From contig CAWGKE010000002.1 in assembly GCA_963823075.1 (NCBI GenBank), forward strand, positions 248,001-312,000: a stretch of 64,000 nt of DNA. Reading direction: 5' to 3'. The notes beneath the pieces were generated by a model. That model saw only the letters and a program-made list of their open reading frames with translations, had not been told where the DNA came from and searched no databases. This DNA is from UBA4732 sp963823075. Its GTDB lineage: Bacteria > Planctomycetota > Planctomycetia > Gemmatales > Gemmataceae. Both the position numbers and the translations under genes were made by a program. The stretch's first letter is position 1; each line of letters begins with the position of its first letter. Below are positions 50,849 to 59,597 of this stretch, in pieces.

Positions 50849-52090
50849 AGGAGGATTGCATAGTCACAACTTCTTTCGGGCTATGAGGTCAATCGCTTGC
50901 TCGACATCCCAGCCCAGGGCGTCGGCGCGTGCGCAGGGGCAGGTCGTCCTCCGGGTCGGCGGTCGCCCGCAGCACTGTCACGACCGCGTTGAGTAGCACG
51001 GCGAAGCCCAGCGCCACCCCCGCCTGGGTGCTATAGTGCCGGTCCTCGTCCCACCAGCGATCCTTGATGAAGTGCAAGCCGTTCTCCACCTGCCAGTGGC
51101 CGCGCACCGCCGCCAGCAGGCCGTCCGGCGTCACGCACCCCGGGTCCAGGGCGGTCGCGAAGTAGCGCGTCTCCGTTTTCGGATCGGCCTCGCCGCCCCG
51201 CGTCTCGCTATCGACCCGCAGCAGGATCCGCAGGCCCGGGAACGACAGCTTCTCCCGGGCGTAGTCGGCGGTCTCGACATCCAGCCACAGCCGCCGCGTC
51301 ACCACCGCGCCCCCTTTTTTTCTCGCGTCCCCGCGTCGGCCGTCTCGGGGGTCGCGTCGGCGAACGCCGTTTGCGCGGCCTCGTGCAGATCGGGCTGGTT
51401 GTCCTTGATCGCGAACAGGTAGGCGCGGCCGGCCTCGACGATGAGCCGGGCCAGCGGCCGCTGGCAGAACAGGGCGTCGCCAGTCAACAGCCGCAGCGCC
51501 GGGTGGGCGGCGAACAGCTCGCCCAGGTGGGCCTTGAGGACCTCCGGCTCGGTCTCCTTGCCGTCGCCGACGGCCCACTGAGCCAGGCAGATATGGGCGT
51601 CGTGGGCGAAGACGTTGAGGACGTGGATGGGGTCGCCGTCGGCGTCGTGGCCCTGCTTGCTGGTCTTGCCGTCCACGGCTGCCGTCCGCACCGGCTCGCG
51701 GGCGAGCAGGCCGGCCAGCCAGCGGCACAGGGCGTCCTGGAACTCGGCCAAGGAGTAAGCGGCGGTGACGCGCGTCAGGGTGGTGGCGTGGGGGGCGTAG
51801 CGGCGGATGAAGCCCAGGGCCGGGCGCAGGGCGTCCCAGTGGGCCTTGGCCCAGCGGGCGATGGTGGCGAAGTCCGTTTGCCGGCACAGCAGGCCGAGGA
51901 AGGTGAGGGCCAGGACGGCGGCGAAGGGGTGGCGGATGCCGCGGCGGCAGCGAGGATCGGTTAGCAGCTGCAAGGCGGCGAGAAGGGTCGTGGCGGGTGC
52001 GGCAGACATAGGAGTCCTTCCGGGTGCGGAATAGTCAAAGTGCGTCCAGTCAACAGGATAACGACCAAAATAGACTTTGCAATCGTCCTG
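50849..52090. mobile_element. ISAs1-type element nested in the ISKra4 right end
   Basis: 18-bp inverted ends, CAGGAGGATTGCATAGTC (50849-50866) and the complement of CAGGACGATTGCAAAGTC (52073-52090), with two mismatches. A 10-bp target duplication GGGAATGGAC lies at 50839-50848 and 52091-52100. The duplicated target is part of the ISKra4 inverted repeat, so this element arrived second. Confidence 0.9.
50889..52009 (-). CDS. ISAs1-family transposase, -1 frameshift at A AAA AAG
   Basis: About 373 residues when joined. The first frame (start at 52009) carries the H-repeat-like N-terminus, AAVDGKTSKQG (first catalytic D) and LTGDALFCQ (second D), and stops just after REKKGARW. The second frame carries AVVTRRLWLDVETADY, FATALD and HWQVENGLHFIKDRWWDED (catalytic E). 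The frames overlap at GAAAAAAAGGGGG (coding strand, about 51308-51322). In the first frame this reads gaA AAA AAG, the standard bacterial -1 slippery heptamer. A -1 slip gives REKKGGAVVTRRLWL, which is what the family needs. Programmed frameshifting is likely, but a homopolymer error cannot be excluded. Confidence 0.88.
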
Positions 52091-52109
52091 GGGAATGGAC
52101 CCCGGCGCT

Positions 52110-52137
52110 TTGGTCCGCCCCGCATCCGCTGTATACT
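52110..52137 (+). promoter_or_regulatory. Promoter candidate downstream of the IS block
   Basis: TTGGTC (52110-52115), a 16-nt spacer and TATACT (52132-52137), about 40 nt before the start codon of the next gene. If real, it keeps the downstream genes expressed despite the IS block. Confidence 0.4.
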
Positions 52138-52176
52138 GGTGATAGGATCGGCCGTACCCCGAACCGAGGTCGCACG

Positions 52177-53082
52177 ATGTACCGAGCAGCTTCCCTGATC
52201 GTGGCCGGCGTAGTGGTCGTGGCGAGCCTGGCCGTCTATGCCGAGCCGCCGGCCAACCCCGGCGACGATCCGCCCATGCTCAAGAAGAAGGGCGCGCCGG
52301 ACATCGACGACTCGGGCCTCAAGGCGCCGGCCGACGACAAGGACAAGGACAAAGACAAGAAACCGGACGCGCCCAAGCCGGACGGCGACAAGCCCGCCGA
52401 CCAAGCCAAGCCGCGGCCCGATCCCGACGAAGTCCTCAAGGACGTCGCCAAGAGCATGAAGTCGGCCGAGGAGCATCTCGCCAAGCAGGAGCTGGGCGAT
52501 CCCACGCGGCAGGCCCAGGAAGACGCCCTCAAGGGCCTCGATTCCCTCATCGACCTGGCCGAGAACCCGCCGGACGACCCGGACAGCAAGGACAAGCAGA
52601 ACAACGCGGACGACAAGCAGAACAAACAGAACAATCAGGGAAACAAGGACAACTCGTCCGCCGGCAAACCGGACGCTTCCCGGACCCCCGGCGGCAAGAC
52701 GGGTTCGTCGTCTTCGAGCCGGCCGGGCCAGCGGCGCCGGAACGGCAAGAAGAAATCGGGCCAGAGCGGCATGAAACACGACGCCGGCGACCAGTCTTCG
52801 GGGCAGAAGCAACCGGGGATGCAGGGCGACCAGCAGCCGCAGGATCCGTCCAGCAGCAAGAGCAACAACGGCGGCAACGGCATGGGCGGCGCCAGTTCGC
52901 AAACGGTCAAGGATCCCAACGCCGACCTGTACAAGGACGACGTATGGGGCCACCTGCCCGAGACGCTGCGGGCGGAGATGAACGCCTACTCCAACACCAA
53001 GGGCTTCATGCCGGAGTACGAGGCTCTCATCAGTCGCTATTACAGCAACATCGCCGAGCAGGGCCGGCGCAAGGGGGACTGA
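52177..53082 (+). CDS. Exported low-complexity protein of the Bat-type block
   Basis: A 301-aa protein with a signal peptide (LIVAGVVVVASLAVYA) and a long disordered middle rich in D, K, Q, N, S and G, including DDKDKDKDKK. A short helical segment (KSMKSAEEHLAKQELGDPTRQAQEDALKGLDSLIDLAE) and a conserved-looking C-terminus (VWGHLPETLRAEMNAYSNTKGFMPEYEALISRYYSNIAEQ) remain. Such C-termini occur in planctomycete proteins next to BatA/VWA genes. GAGGT precedes the ATG. It was separated from the upstream operon by the IS block. Function unknown. Confidence 0.75.
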   Translation: MYRAASLIVAGVVVVASLAVYAEPPANPGDDPPMLKKKGAPDIDDSGLKAPADDKDKDKDKKPDAPKPDGDKPADQAKPRPDPDEVLKDVAKSMKSAEEHLAKQELGDPTRQAQEDALKGLDSLIDLAENPPDDPDSKDKQNNADDKQNKQNNQGNKDNSSAGKPDASRTPGGKTGSSSSSRPGQRRRNGKKKSGQSGMKHDAGDQSSGQKQPGMQGDQQPQDPSSSKSNNGGNGMGGASSQTVKDPNADLYKDDVWGHLPETLRAEMNAYSNTKGFMPEYEALISRYYSNIAEQGRRKGD

Positions 53083-53085
53083 GCC

Positions 53086-54275
53086 ATGTGGACGCGGCGT
53101 CAATTCGTGTCGCGCGGCGTGCTGGGGATGCTCGGCCTCGGCGGCGTTTGCCTGGCCATGCCGGGCGACGCGCCCGGCGGTGCCAGGGGCGACGACCCGG
53201 AGGCGCTGCCGGACGGCTCCGCCTCCAAGGATTTGATCACGCCCCAGACCGACCAGGCCGTCAAGAACGGCCTGGCCTTCCTCGCCTCGCACCGCAACCG
53301 CAACGGCTCGTTCGGCACCAACGGCTACACCGGCAACGTGGCGGTCACCAGTCTCGCCGCCCTGGCGTTCATGGCCGCCGGCAACCAGCCCAACCGTGGG
53401 CCATACGGCCGCGTCGTCACCGACGCCCTGCGCTTCGTCCTCAGCCAGGAAAACCGCGACCGCTTCCACCCCGGCTACCTGCACAACCCGGACGGCACGC
53501 CGCACGGCCCCATGTACGGCCACGGCTTCGGCACGCTGTTCCTGGCCGAGGTTTCCGGCATGGTCCAGGAACCCGCCCTCCGCGACGAAGTGGACGCCAA
53601 GCTGCACCGCGCCGTCACGCTCATCCTCAACAGCCAGAACAGCGAGGGCGGCTGGCGCTACGACGCTGAGCCGCGGCTGCCGCCGCACGACGCGGACATC
53701 TCGGTGACGATTTGCCAGATCATGGCCCTGCGGGCTCGCGCAACGTGGGGATTACCGTTCCGAAGGCCAAGGTCGATAAGTGCGTCCAGTACGTCATGGA
53801 CTGCCAGAACCGCATGGAGGGGTATTTCCAGTACCAAACGACGGGCGGCGGCGGCGCCGGCCCGGAGGCGTTCGCGCGGACGGCGGCCGGCGTGGTCGCC
53901 CTCTACAGCGCCGGCTACTACCTCAACACGGACCTGTCGCAGATCAAGGACCCCGTGGAGCTGAGGCGCGCCACCGACGCGGTCGAGGGGATCAAGCGCG
54001 GGCTGGCTTTCATGAAGATCAACCGCCCCATCGGCGGGCCGATGAACCACCTCGACATCCACTATTTCTACGGCCACTACTACGCCACGCAGGCGATGTG
54101 GGCGGCGGGCGGCGACTACTGGCAGGATTGGTACAAGTTCATCCGCGACGAGCTGGTCGGCCACCAGTACAACGACGGCTTCTGGGTGGACGGCATCTGC
54201 ATCCACTACGCCACGGCCATGGCCTGCATCATCCTCCAGGTTCCCAACAACTACCTGCCCATCCTGCAACGATGA
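53086..54275 (+). CDS. Exported squalene-cyclase/prenyltransferase-repeat protein, one frameshift
   Basis: About 396 residues. A Tat-type signal (WTRRQFVSRGVLGMLGLGG) starts the protein. Alpha-toroid repeats follow: GLAFLASHRNRNGSFG, AVTLILNSQNSEGGWRYD, QYVMDCQNRMEGYFQY and others with the QxxxGxF/W-type motif of the terpenoid cyclase/prenyltransferase superfamily. No DCTAE/DxDD catalytic motif is seen, so it may be structural or an orphan enzyme. Near 53738 one base is missing: upstream reads ISVTICQIMALRA, downstream continues RNVGITVPKAKVDKC. It starts 4 bp after the previous gene stops and overlaps the next by 4 bp (ATGA). Confidence 0.85.
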
Positions 54276-55519
54276 GGCGATCCACGGACATCCGCACCCC
54301 GCTCGCCGCGGCGCTGGCCCTGTGCCTTTGCGCTCTCCCGGCCCGAGCCGACGACATGCCGCCCGTGTTCGTCGTCCACACCGCCGACGGCAAGTCCGTC
54401 GAAGGCTCCCTGCGCGAACTCGGTCCCGACTGGTCCGTCCATGTCGGCGACGCCTCGGTGGAAGGCGGCGACGTGCTGACGGTGCGCCGCGCCGGCCGAC
54501 CGCTGCCGCCGCCGTCCGCCGAGGCGCAGCTGCTGCTGGCCGGCGGCGATTGCGTGCCGGTGGTCAAGGATTTGAAGGAAGGGCCGCGCCTGCTCGGCGA
54601 TCGCGTCCATTTCAAGTGCCCCTGCCTGGCGGGCGGCGAGGATTCCAGCGTGCCGCTGTCGGCCGTGTCGGCGGTCTGGTACGGCGGCACGGCTGGCGAG
54701 CAACCGGAACGATTGCGCCGGCGGCTGACCCATGAGACGCGCAAACGCGACGTGGTGCTGCTCAAGAACGGCGACGTGCTGGAGGGCGTGCTGACCGCCC
54801 TGGATGCGGCCGGCGTCACGATCGAGGTGGATCGCCGGCCCGTGACGGTGGACCTTAACCGGACGGCGGCGGTCGCCCTGAGCAGCGACCTGACGGAGGC
54901 GCCGAAACCGCAGGGCGTCTATGCCCGCATGGTGCTGGACGCGCCCGGCGACCCGATCGACGGCGCCCGACTGTCGCTGGCCTCGGCTCGCTGCGACGGC
55001 AAGACGCTGATCGGGACCACGCTGTTCGGCGCCGCGTTCAGCGTCCCGCTGGCGAAGGTCGCCGCCCTCGACCTCATCGGCGGTAAGGCGATTTATCTCT
55101 CGGAATTGAAACCGAGTCGATACGAATATTTTCCCTATCTGGATGAGCGCTGGGACTGGTCGCGCGACGCGGACGTCACCGGCCTCGACCTGCGCCTGGC
55201 CGGCTCGACCTACGATCGCGGCGTCGGTCTGCACAGCCATAGCCGGCTCACCTATGTCGTGCCGAAGGACTGCCGGACTTTCGAGGCGCTGGTCGGCCTG
55301 GACGACCGCACCGGCCGGGAGGGGAGCATCCGCGTCCGGGTGCTGGCCGACGGCAAACCGCTCGACCTTGGCGGCGACCGCGAGCTGACGGCCGGCGCCC
55401 CGCTGTCGATCCGCGTGGACGTGGCCGGGGCGAAGGAGCTGACGCTGGAGGTGGACTTCGGCAAGGGCGGCCCGGTGCAAGACCACGTCGATTGGGTGGA
55501 CGCCCGATTCGTCAAGTAA
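54272..55519 (+). CDS. Exported protein with a C-terminal NPCBM-like domain
   Basis: A 415-aa protein with a signal peptide (LAAALALCLCALPARA). The C-terminal ~150 residues contain DLRLAGSTYDRGVGLHSHSRLTYVV, FEALVGLDDRTGREGSIRVRVLADGKPL and VDFGKGGPVQDHVDWVDARF, the pattern of an NPCBM carbohydrate-binding-like jelly roll. The N-terminal part has two Sm-like or beta-rich stretches (GKSVEGSLRELGPDWSV, LKNGDVLEGVLTALDAAGV). It overlaps the preceding stop as ATGA, so it is translationally coupled. It is the last gene of the block and is followed by palindromes. Confidence 0.8.
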   Translation: MRRSTDIRTPLAAALALCLCALPARADDMPPVFVVHTADGKSVEGSLRELGPDWSVHVGDASVEGGDVLTVRRAGRPLPPPSAEAQLLLAGGDCVPVVKDLKEGPRLLGDRVHFKCPCLAGGEDSSVPLSAVSAVWYGGTAGEQPERLRRRLTHETRKRDVVLLKNGDVLEGVLTALDAAGVTIEVDRRPVTVDLNRTAAVALSSDLTEAPKPQGVYARMVLDAPGDPIDGARLSLASARCDGKTLIGTTLFGAAFSVPLAKVAALDLIGGKAIYLSELKPSRYEYFPYLDERWDWSRDADVTGLDLRLAGSTYDRGVGLHSHSRLTYVVPKDCRTFEALVGLDDRTGREGSIRVRVLADGKPLDLGGDRELTAGAPLSIRVDVAGAKELTLEVDFGKGGPVQDHVDWVDARFVK

Positions 55520-55542
55520 GAGTCTGTCCTGGAAGGGGGTCT

Positions 55543-55607
55543 AACACGGCTGACACAGCCGTGGCACACAGGAAACCTCGGTGCGCCACGGCTGTGCCAG
55601 CCGTGTT
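55543..55607. repeat. Intergenic palindrome
   Basis: AACACGGCTGACACAGCCGT arm with near-perfect complement. The 55520-55966 gap holds only this and the next two elements; no gene is seen in it. Confidence 0.85.
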
Positions 55608-55619
55608 TCGATGGCTTAG

Positions 55620-55737
55620 CGAGGGGCGGGAAATCTCTTAGCCGTAGCCGCATTCGCCAGAATGCGGGTGAATGGCTGTCGGCCCGCATTCTGGCGAATG
55701 CGGCTACGGGTATCATTCCTGCTGCCGCTCGCCTTAG
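55620..55737. repeat. REP-like element, family 3, full-length and inverted
   Basis: GCCGTAGCCGCATTCGCCAG (55641 on) pairs with 55683-55710. Flanks carry the family's GAGGGGCGGGAAAT and TCATTCCTGC words on the opposite strand. Confidence 0.88.
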
Positions 55738-55818
55738 AGCCTATCCCAAAACCGTCGAAACATCACCAATTTGACGAGAATCGTCATGATCGACGGTGGT
55801 TTTGGGATAGGCTTTTAG
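55734..55818. mobile_element. MITE-like element (~76 bp)
   Basis: 15-16-bp inverted ends AGCCTATCCCAAAACC and complement, no coding capacity, TTAG on both sides. The ends resemble those of IS5-group elements and TTAG fits their YTAR target, but one extra T on the right leaves the boundary uncertain. Confidence 0.55.
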
Positions 55819-55966
55819 GGACAGACTTGGGTTCCCCATCTCCTCCCCGATTTGCTAATACTAGCTTAGGACGAGCCGTCTCTCCTACCCGCGCCGCCTT
55901 CCGTATGGCGATCCGCCTTCCGGCGCGACCGGCCCGTCCCGCGGGCCGTCGGAGGCGAATGAAGGA

Positions 55967-57848
55967 ATGACAGAGAACGGCAAATCCAAGGCCGGATTGG
56001 GGCTGCTTCACAAAGGTGACTTCACCGCGGGGGCGCGACTCCTGTGGATCGCGTCGCTGGCCCTGGCCATCGGTGCGGCCTGCTCGGTCGTCGCCTGGAT
56101 CCTGCTGCGGCTGATCTGGTTCTTCACGAACCTGTTTTACTCCGGGCAATTCTCCTTCGACAAACTCTTTCCCGCGGACGGCCGGATCTTTCAGAACGGC
56201 GCCCTGTTCTGGCTCTCCGTCCTAATCCCCGTGGTCGGCGGCCTCATCGTCGGCCTCATGGCCCGCTACGGCTCCGACCGCATCCGCGGCCACGGCATCC
56301 CGGAAGCCCTCGAAGCGATCCTCATCGGCGGCAGCCGCATGTCGCCCAAGGTGGCCGTACTCAAGCCGCTGTCGTCGGCGATCTCCATCGGCTCCGGCGG
56401 CCCATTCGGCGCCGAGGGACCGATCATCATGACCGGCGGCGCTTTCGGCTCCATCATCGCCCAGATCTTTCAACTCACGGCCGCCGAGCGCAAGACCCTG
56501 CTGGCAGCGGGAGCGGCCGGCGGCATGACCGCCACCTTCGGCACGCCAATCGCCGCCGTGCTGCTGGCCGTCGAGCTGCTGCTGTTCGAGATGAAGCCGC
56601 GCAGCCTGATCCCCGTGGCCGTCGCCTGCGCGGTGGCCGGCGCGCTGCGGCCGCTGCTGCTTGGGTCGGGGACGTACATCCAGGGATACATCGTTCACGA
56701 CGTCGCGGTGTCCGTGTCCTGGCAGACCATCGCTTTTTCCGGCCTGGTCGGCCTGTTCGTCGGCGTCTTCGCCATGGTGCTGACCCTGGCCGTCTACACG
56801 ACGGAAGACCTGTTTCATCGTCTGAAGAAAGTCCACTGGATGTGGTGGCCGGCGATGGGCGGCGTCATCATCGGCGTCGGCGGCCTGATGCAGCCGCGCG
56901 CCTGGGCATCAGCGCCGACGTGATCGAAGGGCTGCTCAAGGGGAATTACGTCGGCTCCCTGTTCGTCGTGCTGCTGCCGTTGTTGCTGGTCAAGGCCGTC
57001 ATCTGGTCCACGTCTCTCGGATCGGGCACCTCCGGCGGCGTGCTGGCCCCATTGCTCATGATCGGCGGCGGCGTCGGCCTGTTCGCCGGTTCGATCCTTT
57101 CCTACGCCGTCGGGCCGGGCTGGTTGATCGGCGACGACCGCGTGTGGGCGCTGGCCGGCATGGCGGCCATGATGGGCGGGGCCATGCGGGCGCCGCTCAC
57201 CGGCGCCATCTTCGCCCTGGAGCTGACCCACGACATCAACACGTTCCCGGCCCTGCTCATCGCCTCCATCGTTTCCTACGGCTTCACCGTGCTGGTGATG
57301 AAGCGCTCGATCCTGACGGAAAAGGTGGCCCGCCGCGGCTACCATATGACCTATGAATACTCCGTGGATCCGCTGGAAATCGTGTCCGTCCGCGAGGTGA
57401 TGACGCCGGAGGCGACGACGATCCCGGCGCAAACGCCGGTCAAGGAGGTGCTGCGCGACTACTTCCTCGGCGGGGGCGGCAAGAGCCACCAGGCCTACCC
57501 GGTGGTGGACGCCGACGGCAAATTGCTGGGCGTCGTCACGCGGCGCAACCTGCTGGAGGACTGGCTGTCGGTCAGCCTGACCCGGCCGGACGACATCGGG
57601 CCGGGCGGGGACGCGATCATCGCCTACGACCTGATCCACCGCGAGCCGATCACGATTTACCCGTGGGAGTCGTGCCGGGCGGCGGCGGAGCGCATGGCCG
57701 AGCACGGCGTCGGCCGGCTGCCGGTGGTGTCGCCAGACGAGCCGACGAAGGTGATCGGCATGATCTCGCGCAGCGACGTGCTCAAGCCACGCGCCGCAGC
57801 GCGGAGGAGGAGGGCAAGCGCGAGCGGTTTATCGTCATCGGGCGCTGA
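55967..57848 (+). CDS. ClC-type chloride channel/transporter with CBS domains, two frameshifts
   Basis: About 628 residues. ClC motifs are visible: the selectivity-filter helix GSGGPFGAEGP (gating-type glutamate in GAEGP) and GTSGGVLAPLLMIGG. About ten to twelve helices precede two CBS domains (VMTPEATTIPAQTPVKEVL...VTRRNLL and EPITIYPWESCRAAAERMAEHGVGRLPVV...ISRSDVL). One base is missing near 56905 (GLMQPRA, then LGISADVIEGLL) and another near 57798 (SDVLKPRA, then EEEGKRERFIVIGR to the stop). The protein is otherwise intact, so errors are likely. The conserved serine of GSGIP is replaced in part by GSGGP. ATG at 55967 follows GAAGGA. Confidence 0.88.
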
Positions 57849-58025
57849 AGTGAGGCGGCGTCCCCGGACTCATTGGTATTTAATCCGCGGGCGGTATACT
57901 CCCTATGCGGGCCTGCCCGCCCCCGCGAGGCGCGGCGGAACACCCATGCGGCAGGTTTTCAGCACGACATTTTTGTCCGGCGGCCGGTCGCGTCCGGGAC
58001 TCCGACCGGCGTGGGGAGTCTCTCG

Positions 58026-59579
58026 ATGGTGAAAAAGCACTCAATCTTCGTGTGTTGGTTCGGCCTGGCCGTTGTCCTTGGCGGTTCGCCGGCCTTCGCC
58101 GGGGACTGGCCGCAATGGGGGGGAAGCGACGGCCGCAACATGGTCTCGGATGAGAAATCGTTGCCCGACTCGTTCGTCCCCGGCGAAAAGTCGTCGGCCG
58201 CCGGAATCGACCTCGCCACAACCAAGAACGTCAAGTGGGTCGCCCGACTGGGCAACTATGCGTATGGGAATCCGACGGTCGCCGGCGGCCGCGTCTTCGT
58301 CGGCACGGACGCCGCGACCCTAAGCCCCGATCGACGATCCAAGGAGGGAGGAGGCGGGCTGGTCAAGTGCCTGGACGAGGCCACGGGCAAACTTCTCTGG
58401 CAACTGGTCGTGCCGAAACGAACCAACCTGCCTCCGGGCGTGTATTTCAATCATCAAGATTTGGGTACCTGCTCATCGCCGACCGTGGACGGCGACCGCG
58501 CTTACGTGGTCACCAGCGCCGACGAGGTGGTGTGCCTGGATGTGCATGGGCAGACGAATCCGACCGCGGGGCAGCCGGCCGACGCCAAGGTGATTTGGCG
58601 TTACGACCTGATCGACGAACTCAAGGTAAGCCCGCACGACTCCGCCAGTTGCTCGGTGCTGATCCACGGCGACGTGCTGTACGTCGGCACCTCCAACGGC
58701 GTGGACAAATCGCACGAGAAGATCGTCTCGCCGGACGCCCCCGCCCTGGTCGCCCTGGACAAGCGAACCGGCCGCTTGCTGGCGACCGAGGGCGAGAAGA
58801 TCAGCACGCGGCTCTTTCACTGCCAGTGGTCGTCGCCGTCCCTGGGGAAGGTGGGCGACAAGACCCTGATTTTCTTGGGCGGCGCGGATGGCGTGTGCTA
58901 CGCCTTCGAGACCCTTGATAGCATCCCCGAGAAGCCGGTGCATCTGAAAAAGGTGTGGTCGTATGACTGCAACCCGCCGTCCTACAAGTTCCGCGACGGC
59001 AAGCCGATCCACTACACGGACGGCGACAGGCGGAAGAGGCTCAGCCCCAACAAGGACGACGGGCTTTACGTCGGCCCCAGTGAGATCATCGCCACGCCGG
59101 TCTTCCACAACAACCGCGTCTACGTGGCCATCGGGCAGGATCCGATGCACGGGCGGGGTCGAGGGATGCTCCACTGCATCGACGCCACGAAGACCGGCGA
59201 CATCACGGAGACCGGCCGCATCTGGTCTTATGATGGCATGGACCGCACGATCGCCTCAGCGACGATCGCCGACGGCCTGGTCTACATCCCCGACATCGCC
59301 GGCCGCGTCCATTGCCTGGACGCCGATTCGGGCAAGCGTTACTGGGTCTACGAAACCGGGGGCCAAACCTGGGGCAGCATCCTGGCGGCCGACGGCAAAC
59401 TCTACTTCGGCACAAAAAGCGAATTTCTGGTGATGGCCGCCGGGAAGGAAGCCAAGGTCCTGAGCAGGGTACAACTCGGGTCGGCCATGTACACCACGCC
59501 GGTCGCCGCCAACGGCGTCCTCTACGTCGCCTCGCAACAATACCTCTGGGCGCTTCAGGCTCCGCGGGAAAAGGATTAG
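58026..59579 (+). CDS. Exported PQQ-type beta-propeller protein
   Basis: A 517-aa protein with a signal peptide (FVCWFGLAVVLGGSPAFA) and propeller blades such as GLVKCLDEATGKLLWQLVV, APALVALDKRTGRLLATEG, MLHCIDATKTGDITETGRIW and RVHCLDADSGKRYWVYET. It starts DWPQWGGSDGRNM, the usual opening of planctomycete PQQ-like outer-membrane proteins. No cytochrome domain is fused and the calcium/PQQ ligands of true quinoprotein dehydrogenases are not evident. It stands alone between convergent neighbours. No frameshift. Confidence 0.85.
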   Translation: MVKKHSIFVCWFGLAVVLGGSPAFAGDWPQWGGSDGRNMVSDEKSLPDSFVPGEKSSAAGIDLATTKNVKWVARLGNYAYGNPTVAGGRVFVGTDAATLSPDRRSKEGGGGLVKCLDEATGKLLWQLVVPKRTNLPPGVYFNHQDLGTCSSPTVDGDRAYVVTSADEVVCLDVHGQTNPTAGQPADAKVIWRYDLIDELKVSPHDSASCSVLIHGDVLYVGTSNGVDKSHEKIVSPDAPALVALDKRTGRLLATEGEKISTRLFHCQWSSPSLGKVGDKTLIFLGGADGVCYAFETLDSIPEKPVHLKKVWSYDCNPPSYKFRDGKPIHYTDGDRRKRLSPNKDDGLYVGPSEIIATPVFHNNRVYVAIGQDPMHGRGRGMLHCIDATKTGDITETGRIWSYDGMDRTIASATIADGLVYIPDIAGRVHCLDADSGKRYWVYETGGQTWGSILAADGKLYFGTKSEFLVMAAGKEAKVLSRVQLGSAMYTTPVAANGVLYVASQQYLWALQAPREKD

Positions 59580-59597
59580 GGCGGAAGGGCGTTGCCC

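Larger units (their letters stand above)
49106..52102. mobile_element. ISKra4-type element, interrupted in its right end by an ISAs1-type element
   Basis: 20-bp inverted ends (GGGTCCATTCCCGTTATTGC at 49106-49125; the complement at 50831-50848, completed by CC at 52101-52102 after the nested element). A 9-bp target duplication CGGCGCTTT flanks it at 49097-49105 and 52103-52111. Without it, the DUF4175 stop would lie about 80 bp from the next gene. Confidence 0.88.

Noticed and set aside
58026..59579. Quinoprotein alcohol dehydrogenase
   Set aside because: It has propeller repeats only, without the cofactor-ligand pattern, disulfide ring or cytochrome domain of true PQQ dehydrogenases.
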